Assembly: GCF_033096005.1 (NCBI RefSeq)
Contig: NZ_AP026803.1
Span: forward strand, 540,501 to 604,500
Origin: Lactobacillus xylocopicola
GTDB lineage: Bacteria; Bacillota; Bacilli; Lactobacillales; Lactobacillaceae
Direction: 5' to 3'
DNA: 64,000 nt
Position numbers and translations under genes: made by a program
The notes under the pieces: generated by a model
The model's database searches: none
Told to the model about the DNA's origin: nothing
The model's input: only the letters and a program-made list of their open reading frames with translations
Part shown: positions 56,722-64,000 of the stretch, piece by piece
How positions within the stretch are numbered: the first letter of the stretch is position 1
Layout of the letters: each line of letters starts with the position of its first letter

Positions 56722-56815
56722 GTTGTTCTCCTTGATTTTTCTAGTTATATGTATTATATAGTAGATAACGAAAGTTGGGGATGTTGGTTACGGTTTTTAA
56801 CTTTTTAAAAATAAA

Positions 56816-56846
56816 AAACAGATTCATGCTAAAAATGAATCTGTTT
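56816..56846 (-). terminator. Terminator of the permease gene at 56867
   Basis: AAACAGATTCAT, 7-base loop, ATGAATCTGTTT; on the minus strand a T-rich tail follows. Confidence 0.75.
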
Positions 56847-56866
56847 GATGATTTTGTCAATTGCAG

Positions 56867-58522
56867 CTAATTCGCAGTTGGCTTTCTTTTGCCAACTAAC
56901 CAGCAAATGAGAATTGCAATAAGGTTTTCGACCATAATTAATATAATATTTAGCCCCAAATGCACCTGGCCCAGACTCAGCACTTGACCATTAAGGAGCT
57001 GGTTTTGCTCTGCAAAGTAGAGATCAAAAACGATCGAGCCGCAAACAACTGCTAGCATCGTAACCCATTGCCCGCGGCTAAAGGCCAGGCCGTACCGTTC
57101 TTCGCGGCGTCTAATACTTGGTAAGATGGCACCAAGCCCGATTAAAACTACTACCGCAATGATGTTGATAATTAATTCATACCACCAGTAGCCGCTAAAC
57201 TGTTTGATATCTTGCGGTGCAATGCCCAGAATTGTTGCTACAGCAGTAACAATTAGGAGAAAGAAGCCAGCCCAGTATCCCAGCCGGTCGTTTTTTAAGA
57301 AAACATAATCAGCTGGAAATTTTTGGGGATTTTTGCGAATCTGCATGAAGGAATAGAAGATCCAGCAGGTTACACCTGGAGAGATAATGCCGTTCAGGTT
57401 GAGTAACCAGTTAAAAATATCATTCATATCAGGCAGGAAGATGCCCAAGAGCATAATGAAAGCTGATAAGGCGACGGTAAGAATGTAGCCATTGATGGGG
57501 AGGCCATTTTGGTCTTTTTTCTGTAAAAAGCGTGGCATATACTTGTCCCCGGTATCGGAAATCAGCATCCGTGTCATGGCGTCAAGTAATACCGCGAGCA
57601 ACGCTGCATTGTAAAAAACAGAAGTCCAGGCCCACACGTATAGCAGGGTTTTGCCCAGACCGTATTGCTGGCCCACCATGTCAAAGACATAGTAAGCCCC
57701 GTTCATTTTGAGGTCGTTGGGAATATGATAGCTGTCAAAGTAAATTCCTAGTGCAAAAGACCCAAAAACAGTCAGGAAAATAGTCATTACGGCCAGGGCG
57801 ACCATAGCTTTGGGAAAGTCGGACTTCGGCTGCTTCATTTTGGTTACGTAAGGCGCGACCAATTCGCACCCGTTAAGAGCAAAGATGAGCATGGCAATGG
57901 TTGTCCAGTAGTGCATGTTAAAGTTGGGCACCAGCGTGTGCCAGGTAAAAGGCTGGGTTGCCATGTGTCCCCCAGACTTAGCCAATCCCAAAAAAGCTAA
58001 CAGGACAAACATCAGGGTCATGATCAGCATCAGACCACCGCCGATGGTCGACAAAATTTCCATTGAATGAGAAAAGTAATGCTCAATGATTATAAAAATG
58101 ATGAACATGGCAAAGGTTAGGAGTGCGAACTTAGCATTAGAAATTTGGCTTTGGAATTTTTCCGAACCGGTCAACGCCCAGCCAATATCAACAATAATTT
58201 CATTGGCAGAGTCCACGGCATAGGGGATTGAAGCTGCCCAGTAGGTCCAAGCAGTAAAATAACCCAAAAATTCCCCGTTGGTACCGCGCACCCAGGAAGA
58301 TAGCCCGCCACCTTCATTATTAAAGACTGAACCGAGCTGTCCGACCATCAAGGAATATGGAATGACATAAAAAAGACACATGATAATCCATGAGGTAACA
58401 ACGGGCATTCCCTGGTTTTGGAAATTGTACATGATATCGTCGAGCCCGATTACCGTGCAAAACGCCATTAAGGTCAAAACGGGCCATGACAGATATTTTT
58501 TCTTGGAATTTAATTCCTCCAC
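56867..58522 (-). CDS. APC-superfamily amino-acid permease
   Basis: 551-residue polytopic protein, with about 12-14 membrane helices. It shares the VIPYSLMVGQLGSVF and GGGLSSWVRG blocks with the permease at 7776, but has about 70 extra C-terminal residues including two more hydrophobic segments. It is probably an amino-acid or amine exchanger. It stands alone between a HAD gene and yebC. Confidence 0.8.
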   Translation of the reverse strand: MEELNSKKKYLSWPVLTLMAFCTVIGLDDIMYNFQNQGMPVVTSWIIMCLFYVIPYSLMVGQLGSVFNNEGGGLSSWVRGTNGEFLGYFTAWTYWAASIPYAVDSANEIIVDIGWALTGSEKFQSQISNAKFALLTFAMFIIFIIIEHYFSHSMEILSTIGGGLMLIMTLMFVLLAFLGLAKSGGHMATQPFTWHTLVPNFNMHYWTTIAMLIFALNGCELVAPYVTKMKQPKSDFPKAMVALAVMTIFLTVFGSFALGIYFDSYHIPNDLKMNGAYYVFDMVGQQYGLGKTLLYVWAWTSVFYNAALLAVLLDAMTRMLISDTGDKYMPRFLQKKDQNGLPINGYILTVALSAFIMLLGIFLPDMNDIFNWLLNLNGIISPGVTCWIFYSFMQIRKNPQKFPADYVFLKNDRLGYWAGFFLLIVTAVATILGIAPQDIKQFSGYWWYELIINIIAVVVLIGLGAILPSIRRREERYGLAFSRGQWVTMLAVVCGSIVFDLYFAEQNQLLNGQVLSLGQVHLGLNIILIMVENLIAILICWLVGKRKPTAN

Positions 58523-58667
58523 TAAAATTCGTCCCTTCTAAAAATTATTAACTTTTATATTCTACTAATTAACGCAGAAGTTGACTAGAGCAAAGACAGA
58601 AATAGTTTAGAAAAAAGTTGGCCTTGATTTTTGCTTCTGGCAGTGATTTCTTTAACAAGGGCTAGTA

Positions 58668-58696
58668 TTGAATTTTATGCGGCCGTGCGGTAAGAT
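58668..58696 (+). promoter_or_regulatory. Promoter of yebC
   Basis: -35 TTGAAT (58668-58673), 17-base spacer, -10 TAAGAT (58691-58696), 39 bases before the ATG. Confidence 0.6.
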
Positions 58697-58735
58697 GATA
58701 ACGATAATATCTTAATGAAAGAAAGAAGGATTCTT

Positions 58736-59464
58736 ATGTCAGGACATTCAAAATGGCACAATATTCAAGGCCGCAAGAATGCGCAAGACGCAAAAAGAGG
58801 TAAAATTTTTCAAAAGTTATCTCGTGAAATATACATGGCTGCAAAAAACGGTGGTCCTGACCCTTCTGGGAATCCAAACTTACGAATGGTAATGGACAAG
58901 GCCCATGCCAACAACATGCCCAAGACCAATATTGATCGTGCCCTTAAAAAGGCTGAAGGAAATTCAGATGAGCATTATGATGAAATTACTTATGAAGGCT
59001 ATGCGCCAGGAGGTGTTGCCATCTTTGTTGAAGCTTTAACTGATAACAAAAATCGGACTGCCTCTTCAGTGCGTGTTGCCTTCACCCGTAATGGTGGTTC
59101 ACTTGGTGCCAGCGGATCGGTTGCCTACATGTTCAACCGTAAGGGTTACATTGTGATTGACCGGTCAACCACAGATGCTGATGAAGACCAGATGCTGCTA
59201 GACGTGATGGACGCCGGTGGTGATGACTTGCAGACCAGTGATGATGCCTTTGAAATCTACACTGATCCAAAACAATTTGCGCAAGTCCGCGATGCCCTGG
59301 TCAAGGCGGGATATAAGTTAGCAAACGCTGAGTTAACGATGATCCCAGAAAATACGATGGCAGTTCCAGAAGAAAAGCAGGACCAGTTTAATAACTTAGT
59401 TGAAGCCTTAGAAGATGATGAAGACATTCAAAATGTCTACACGGCAGCAGCTGACGAAGACTAA
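58736..59464 (+). CDS. YebC/PmpR-family regulator
   Basis: 242 residues, the family's usual length, from ATG 58736 ([11 protein letters not shown], the invariant N-terminus); the extra 7 codons upstream are rejected. AGAAGGA precedes it. Acidic C-terminus. YebC proteins are described as transcriptional regulators and, more recently, as translation factors easing ribosome stalling at proline stretches. It is monocistronic and close upstream of comG in this genome, separated only by a two-gene cassette. Confidence 0.94.
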   Translation: MSGHSKWHNIQGRKNAQDAKRGKIFQKLSREIYMAAKNGGPDPSGNPNLRMVMDKAHANNMPKTNIDRALKKAEGNSDEHYDEITYEGYAPGGVAIFVEALTDNKNRTASSVRVAFTRNGGSLGASGSVAYMFNRKGYIVIDRSTTDADEDQMLLDVMDAGGDDLQTSDDAFEIYTDPKQFAQVRDALVKAGYKLANAELTMIPENTMAVPEEKQDQFNNLVEALEDDEDIQNVYTAAADED

Positions 59465-59482
59465 ATAATTCAAATTACCCAA

Positions 59483-59510
59483 ATCACCCAATTACTTGGG
59501 TGATTTTTTG
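59483..59510 (+). terminator. Intrinsic terminator after yebC
   Basis: ATCACCCA, short loop, TGGGTGAT then T6. Nearly the same sequence recurs at 61220-61250. Confidence 0.8.
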
Positions 59511-59621
59511 TATTTGCCATGTTTAAAAGATATGAATAAATATAATTTTTAGGTATTAGACACGGTCTAAAGAAACACTTAGACTTATTCCAAAGCTTAA
59601 TTAAAAAAGGGGACATTATAA

Positions 59622-60641
59622 GTGGAATACGCAAAGATTGGAAAGACGAATCTTAAGGTATCAAAATTGTGTTTGGGCGGAATGAGTTTCGGGCAGGCAG
59701 GAACGATGCATGACTGGACACTCGATAAGGACCAGACAGAAGAGATGGTTAGACATGCACTAGACCTGGGCATCAACTTCTTTGACACTGCCAATAGCTA
59801 TTCGGCCGGAACGGGTGAAGAGTATCTGGGTCAAGCACTAAAAAATAATGTTCCAAGAGAGCAAGTAGTAATTGCCTCTAAAGTCTACTTTAATCCGGGT
59901 AGGTTATCGCGGGAAGCAATTAAGCGCGAAATCGACGGAACTTTGACACGACTAGGAACCGATTATTTAGACCTCTACATTATCCACCGCTTTGATTACG
60001 AAACTCCGATTGAGGAAACGATGTCAACTTTGAATGATCTGGTTAAGGCCGGGAAAGTGCGTGCGCTTGGTGCCTCAGCCATGTATGGCTACCAGTTTTA
60101 TAACATGCAGCTGGTTGCCCGTGACCATGGGTGGACGACATTTTCAGCAATGGAAAACCACTATAATTTGCTATACCGTGAGGACGAACGCGAACTAATC
60201 CCGATCTGCAAGCAGATGGATGTAGCACTAATGCCTTATAGTTCACTGGCAGCGGGTCGCTTGGCACGACCAACCTGGTCAGCTGGCACTGTGCGCAGTA
60301 AGACGGATCGGGTGGCTAAGGGAAAGTATGACCACACCCAGGAAACTGATCGGGCTATTGCTGAGCGCGTTCATGAACTGGCGCAAAAACATGATGCAAC
60401 AATGGTTCAGATTGCTTTGGCCTGGATGTGGGCCAAGGGTGTAACCGCACCAATTATTGGTGCTACGAAGATTAAGTATTTGGACGATGCGGCTGGTGCC
60501 TTTAAAGTCAAGCTAACGAATGATGAACGCAAATATTTGGAAGAGTTGTACGTGCCCCACAATATTGTGGGTGCAGTTGACCAGAATCCGCCAGAAGGAA
60601 CAATTTTACTCGACCAAGACAAAGAAAACAAAAACCAATGA
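59622..60641 (+). CDS. Aldo/keto reductase (Tas/YajO-like)
   Basis: 339 residues from GTG 59622, with AAGGGG 9 bases before it. Tetrad: Asp and Tyr in FFDTANSYSAG, Lys in VIASKVYF, His in YIIHRFDY. The NADP-binding GATKIKYLDDA lies near the C-terminus. It belongs to the longer aldo/keto reductase subgroup, not close to the pair at 41.6-43.4 kb. It is followed after 20 bases by an oxidoreductase gene. Confidence 0.9.
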   Translation: MEYAKIGKTNLKVSKLCLGGMSFGQAGTMHDWTLDKDQTEEMVRHALDLGINFFDTANSYSAGTGEEYLGQALKNNVPREQVVIASKVYFNPGRLSREAIKREIDGTLTRLGTDYLDLYIIHRFDYETPIEETMSTLNDLVKAGKVRALGASAMYGYQFYNMQLVARDHGWTTFSAMENHYNLLYREDERELIPICKQMDVALMPYSSLAAGRLARPTWSAGTVRSKTDRVAKGKYDHTQETDRAIAERVHELAQKHDATMVQIALAWMWAKGVTAPIIGATKIKYLDDAAGAFKVKLTNDERKYLEELYVPHNIVGAVDQNPPEGTILLDQDKENKNQ

Positions 60642-60661
60642 GGTAGCGGAGGTAAAGCAAT

Positions 60662-61195
60662 TTGCGAATGACAGTATTAGTTTTTCATCCTCACCTCAAT
60701 GAATCACGGGTTAATCAGCGGTTAATGGCAGAAATTACCAAATACCGCTCAGATAAGGTGATCGTCTGGGATGAATATGCGATGTATCCAGACGGAAAGA
60801 TTGATGTTCAGGCGGAACAACAACTATTAATGGCAAGTGATCGAATAGTGTTGCAATTTCCGTTTTACTGGTACAGTTCACCAAGCCTGCTAAAAAAGTG
60901 GGAAGATGAAGTGCTGCTCCACGGTTGGGCTTATGGGTCGGGTGGTACTGCTCTGCATGGCAAGGAGCTACTTTTGGCTATTTCAGCCGGAGCTGCTCCC
61001 GAGAAATATCATATCTATGGTGAATTTGGCTATACCATGGAGGATATGTTATTGCCATTCATGGCGACCAGTAATTTAATTGGTACTAAATTTGTTGAAC
61101 CCTTTATTTTACAAGGAGTAATGCAGAATTTAACAGACGAGCAGCTGGAGGATTATGCACGGAATTACGTCGATTACATTTTAAAAAGTAAGTAA
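60662..61195 (+). CDS. Flavodoxin-like NAD(P)H oxidoreductase (KefF/MdaB type)
   Basis: 177 residues. FMN-dependent quinone reductase-like fold: VLVFHPHLNESRVNQ near the start, the FMN-binding LQFPFYWYSSPSLLKKW block, and GLAYG-like HGWAYGSGGTALHGK. TTG 60662 is taken as the start, with GGAGG 9 bases before it; ATG 60668 is the alternative. It forms a two-gene redox cassette with the preceding reductase. Confidence 0.87.
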   Translation: MRMTVLVFHPHLNESRVNQRLMAEITKYRSDKVIVWDEYAMYPDGKIDVQAEQQLLMASDRIVLQFPFYWYSSPSLLKKWEDEVLLHGWAYGSGGTALHGKELLLAISAGAAPEKYHIYGEFGYTMEDMLLPFMATSNLIGTKFVEPFILQGVMQNLTDEQLEDYARNYVDYILKSK

Positions 61196-61217
61196 GCTAA
61201 TCTAGCTAGATTAGCTT
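61194..61217. repeat. 24-bp perfect palindrome at the end of the oxidoreductase gene
   Basis: AAGCTAATCTAG directly followed by its reverse complement CTAGATTAGCTT, starting in the stop codon. It is probably the upstream half of a double terminator. Confidence 0.7.
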
Positions 61218-61219
61218 CA

Positions 61220-61250
61220 GTCACCCAATTACTTTGGGTGATTTTTTTTG
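61220..61250 (+). terminator. Intrinsic terminator before comGA
   Basis: TCACCCA, loop ATTACTT, TGGGTGA and T8. It isolates the comG operon from upstream transcription. Confidence 0.85.
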
Positions 61251-61314
61251 TGTTTATTAAAAAATTTAGCCCTTTTTTGCGTAACTAATAGTGCAGGTAA
61301 AAAAGGAGGCTTTT

Positions 61315-62289
61315 ATGCGAATTAAAGAAGTGGTCAACAGCCTAATTGAAAATGCAATTAAGGTCCATACCAGTGATATTTTTTTCTTAGTGCAGCATCA
61401 GCAGATTATGGTTAAGTTCCGTACTATCAGCGGAATTACTAACCAGACCACCTTTGGGTTTAATGAAGGTCGAGAAATTATTAACTTTTTGAAGTTTGCC
61501 GCACAGATGGACATTGCTGAGCACCGTCGACCCCAAGTTGGCGCATTTGAATATGAATATCAACAAGTCAAGTATTACTTACGCTTATCAAGCATTGGTG
61601 ATTTTACTGATTGTGAATCCTTGGTAATCAGGATTATTTATCAGGTAAATGATGGTAGTTATTTCTTTACCGAACAGATTGAGCAATTGAAAGACCTGTC
61701 CCAAAAACGTGGTCTAGTTGTTACCAGTGGGCCAACCGGCTCCGGCAAGACCACGACCATGTATAAATTGGCCAAGTATGTTGGTCAGAGGCAGATGGTA
61801 ATGACAATTGAAGATCCGGTTGAAATTAATGAGGAGGCTTTTTTACAGACACAAGTTAATCTGGAAGCCGGCATTACCTACACTAGTCTACTGGAAGCAG
61901 CATTACGCCACCGCCCAGATATTTTAATCATCGGTGAGATTAGAAACGCATCAACGGCCCGGTTGGCTGTTGATGCCGCCTTGAGTGGTCATTTGGTGTT
62001 TGCAACGGTTCATGCCAAAAGCACGCTGCAGACTATTTCACGTTTGGAGAGCTTAAAGATCAATACAAATGAGCTAAGTAATTGTCTGACAGCTGTTTGC
62101 TACCAGCGTTTGTTGCCAACTGCCGGGGGCTTCTCCTGTTTGATGGATATTGCTAGTGGGGCAGTTTTACAAAGTAAAATTGCCCAAAAAAAACGCGGTA
62201 ATCACGTTGAATGGACCAAACACTTAGTTGGTTTGAAAGAAAGGGGTGAAATTAGTGCGGAAGTATTTGATCAATTCAAAGCAGGATAA
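61315..62289 (+). CDS. comGA: ComGA competence traffic ATPase
   Basis: 324-residue type II/IV secretion ATPase that drives assembly of the competence pseudopilus for DNA uptake. Walker A GPTGSGKT at 139-146, Walker B ILIIGEIR, Asp box MTIEDPVE and His box HLVFATVHAKST are present. ATG 61315 follows AAAAGGAGG; an upstream GTG frame is not used. It is the first gene of comG; the next gene overlaps its end by 35 bases. Confidence 0.93.
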   Translation: MRIKEVVNSLIENAIKVHTSDIFFLVQHQQIMVKFRTISGITNQTTFGFNEGREIINFLKFAAQMDIAEHRRPQVGAFEYEYQQVKYYLRLSSIGDFTDCESLVIRIIYQVNDGSYFFTEQIEQLKDLSQKRGLVVTSGPTGSGKTTTMYKLAKYVGQRQMVMTIEDPVEINEEAFLQTQVNLEAGITYTSLLEAALRHRPDILIIGEIRNASTARLAVDAALSGHLVFATVHAKSTLQTISRLESLKINTNELSNCLTAVCYQRLLPTAGGFSCLMDIASGAVLQSKIAQKKRGNHVEWTKHLVGLKERGEISAEVFDQFKAG

Positions 62290-63259
62290 GTTGACGAGTC
62301 AGGAACGGTTGAATTTTCTAGATTACCTGCAAAATAGCCTGTCCAATGGCTTTTCCCTGAATGCCAGCCTTGAGTTAATGCCAATCCTATGGCCTGAGCG
62401 GCAGAACTTAATTAATAGACTCAGCGAAGGAATTCAGACGGGGACAAGTCTAGGCAAGGAACTGCTTAGACTGGGCTTTTCTAAAACAGTGGCTGCTCAG
62501 ATTGACCTGGCAATGGAACAGGGGAGCTTGTCCGAGTGCCTGGAGCAACTGGCTACGCTCGACCGCTTAAAAAACGAACAGATTAAAAAACTCAAGACAG
62601 AGTTATCGTATCCCCTAGTTTTGACAGGGATGATGATCTGCTTGTTATTGTTTATGCAGACTTTTGTCTCAAGCCAGTTCACTGAAGCGGGCGAACATAC
62701 GGGGGACATTTTGCTGGTTGGCTTACTGGGCTTGGGTTTGTTCTTTGTTTACTACTTGGTGCAGGTCTTAAACCTACTTAAAAAACAGGACTACCGATCT
62801 TTGTCCAAATTAGCGCATTATCCGCTTGTCGGTCCGCTCGTCCAGCTCTATGTTAAGTACTTGTTGGTTTATGATGTGGCGATGCTCATTTCAAGTGGTT
62901 TTTCACTACAAAAAATGTGTGAGTATGCTATGCGACAAGAAGCCGGGTCGTTGCAACAATTTATTGGGGCTAAGGTGGGTGAGCAGCTGGCCGCTGGCAA
63001 GGGCTTGAAAGAAATAGTTGAGAAAGAAGCCTTTCTACCCAACGAGTTGTTACTGCTACTTCAGACTGGTTCGAAAAAGAATGATTTGGGTAGCCGTTGC
63101 CTGCTTCTAGGCCAGACACTTTTTGCCGATTTAACAGGTAAAATTGAAAAATTAATTATTAATGTCCAGCCATTTTGTTTTATCTTAATTGGCTTAGGGG
63201 TGATTGGGATGTATTTAAAGTTACTATTGCCAATGTATACCATGATGCAAAGTATTTAG
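62255..63259 (+). CDS. comGB: ComGB competence pseudopilus membrane platform protein
   Basis: 334-residue GspF-type polytopic membrane protein on which the pseudopilus is assembled. Duplicated GspF domains (about 10-130 and 200-320) and three membrane helices (about 125-143, 155-175 and 300-325) are visible. GTG 62255 is chosen because AAAGGGG lies 8 bases before it; a GTG at 62246 is inside that site. It overlaps comGA by 35 bases, implying coupled translation. Confidence 0.9.
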   Translation: MRKYLINSKQDKLTSQERLNFLDYLQNSLSNGFSLNASLELMPILWPERQNLINRLSEGIQTGTSLGKELLRLGFSKTVAAQIDLAMEQGSLSECLEQLATLDRLKNEQIKKLKTELSYPLVLTGMMICLLLFMQTFVSSQFTEAGEHTGDILLVGLLGLGLFFVYYLVQVLNLLKKQDYRSLSKLAHYPLVGPLVQLYVKYLLVYDVAMLISSGFSLQKMCEYAMRQEAGSLQQFIGAKVGEQLAAGKGLKEIVEKEAFLPNELLLLLQTGSKKNDLGSRCLLLGQTLFADLTGKIEKLIINVQPFCFILIGLGVIGMYLKLLLPMYTMMQSI

Positions 63260-63271
63260 GAGGTTTTTAAG

Positions 63272-63616
63272 ATGAAAAAGAAAATGAAAAAGTATCTGCT
63301 TAACATTATTGCTAAAACTAGAAAAGCTCAAGGCTTTACGCTGATTGAGATGGTTGTAGTGGTTGCTATTATTGTGATGCTTTTGCTGGTTATTGCACCC
63401 AACTTAATGAAGCAGAAGCAGGGCGCAAATGACAAAACAAGTGATGCCTTTAAGACTACCTTGCAGACGCAGGTTAATCTTTATGAAGATGACAAGGACC
63501 GTAACAGTAAAGAAATCAGCTTCAAAAACATGTTTGATGACGGTTACTTAACTAAACGACAATTAGAAAAGGCTAAGAATTATCGGGTAAATAACGGTGT
63601 GGTTGAAAAGAACTAG
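63272..63616 (+). CDS. comGC: ComGC major competence pseudopilin
   Basis: 114 residues. The N-terminal basic leader ends in the prepilin peptidase site QG/FTLIEMVVVVAII, with Gly at -1, Phe at +1 and Glu at +5, followed by a hydrophobic helix and a short Lys/Asp-rich pilin domain. AGGAGG precedes the ATG, 12 bases after comGB. It is the main subunit of the pseudopilus. Confidence 0.93.
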   Translation: MKKKMKKYLLNIIAKTRKAQGFTLIEMVVVVAIIVMLLLVIAPNLMKQKQGANDKTSDAFKTTLQTQVNLYEDDKDRNSKEISFKNMFDDGYLTKRQLEKAKNYRVNNGVVEKN

Positions 63617-64000
63617 GGTAAAGCTGAGAGCTTTTACAGTTTTAGAGATGGTAATTACCCTGGCCATTGCACTTAGTCTCCTGGGGCTAGGAGCGGTGCA
63701 GTTGACTACTTATAACGAAAAATTAGTTTTGAACAATACAACTAGACAGCTTAAGAGTTCACTTGAGCAGGCAGCTAGAATTTCGACTATCCGGCATAAG
63801 GCTGCGGTAATCAGATACTATCCGGATTCAAAAAAGATCACGATTATTGGTAATGGTTACTCCCGGGTAATCAAGATTAATCAAAAAATAGAAATTCATA
63901 ACTTATCCAGTCTGAGAATATCTGCGAGTGGTTCAATGCCACCGCATACGATTGTGATTACTAATCAGCGCTATCGGCAAAAGGTAAAGCTACAAATGAC
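63603..64000 (+). CDS. comGD: ComGD-like pseudopilin (3' end outside window)
   Basis: 132 codons visible, open to the end of the window. Starting at TTG 63603 (GTG 63597 is possible), it reads MKRTRVKLRA then FTVLEMVITLAIALSLLG: a prepilin leader with Phe +1 and Glu +5 but Ala rather than Gly at -1. A minor-pilin-like beta region follows. It overlaps the end of comGC by 14 bases, in the order expected for comGC-comGD. Confidence 0.82.
   Translation, partial: MKRTRVKLRAFTVLEMVITLAIALSLLGLGAVQLTTYNEKLVLNNTTRQLKSSLEQAARISTIRHKAAVIRYYPDSKKITIIGNGYSRVIKINQKIEIHNLSSLRISASGSMPPHTIVITNQRYRQKVKLQM

Overview
The window is chromosomal DNA from a low-to-mid GC Gram-positive, almost certainly Lactobacillus in the strict sense (delbrueckii/acidophilus group). 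Indicators are the uvrA-rapZ-yvcK-whiA-clpP and cggR-gap-pgk-tpiA gene orders, a surface protein ending in two SLAP (lactobacillal S-layer anchor) repeats, an IMP dehydrogenase without CBS domains, strong AGGAGG-type ribosome binding sites with several TTG/GTG starts, and many short intrinsic terminators. No rRNA, CRISPR array, insertion sequence or prophage was seen.

Layout. 1-5330: end of uvrA, a DUF308 membrane protein, rapZ, yvcK, whiA, an overlooked 49-residue membrane peptide, and clpP with a CIRCE/HrcA operator. 5400-12800: three paralogous secreted proteins (GW-like module, Ig-like domain, propeller-like C-terminus) with perR and an amino-acid permease between them. 13000-18700: an orphan putrescine-type carbamoyltransferase, tRNA-Arg(CCG), and the central glycolytic operon behind a CggR operator. 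18900-22500: a SLAP protein with a 239-residue internal duplication and two small secreted paralogues. 22580-33620: housekeeping genes (ung, pta, tsaE, murB, cdaA-cdaR-glmM, glmS) plus a GDSL hydrolase and a HAD phosphatase. 33700-45800: HAD-copY-membrane protein, a GT4 protein/teichoic-acid glycosyltransferase, a MarR-controlled drug exporter, guaB, a LysR regulator facing two aldo/keto reductases, and a cupA-copA copper efflux operon behind two cop boxes. 45850-50030 (minus strand): an ABC exporter operon followed by an AT-rich island holding an Rgg regulator, a 16-residue peptide ORF, a secreted protein whose signal peptide is split by an apparent frameshift, and a small membrane protein. 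50270-64000: rsgA, grpB, a large FtsX-type ABC transporter, a HAD phosphatase, a second permease, yebC, an aldo/keto reductase with a flavodoxin-like oxidoreductase, and the start of the comG pseudopilus operon.

Working together: cggR-gap-pgk-tpiA runs lower glycolysis; murB, glmM, glmS and cdaA/cdaR link cell-wall precursor supply with c-di-AMP signalling; CopY (34.5 kb) most likely controls cupA-copA (43.5 kb) in trans.

The best candidate for an undescribed system is the Rgg / short peptide / secreted protein / membrane protein module at 45858-47794. It has the layout of a peptide-pheromone-controlled secreted effector with a possible immunity protein. Its secreted protein can only be made with a complete signal peptide if the reading frame shifts by -1 at an A_AAA_AAT heptamer. 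All functions here are inferred from reading the sequence; no database search was possible.
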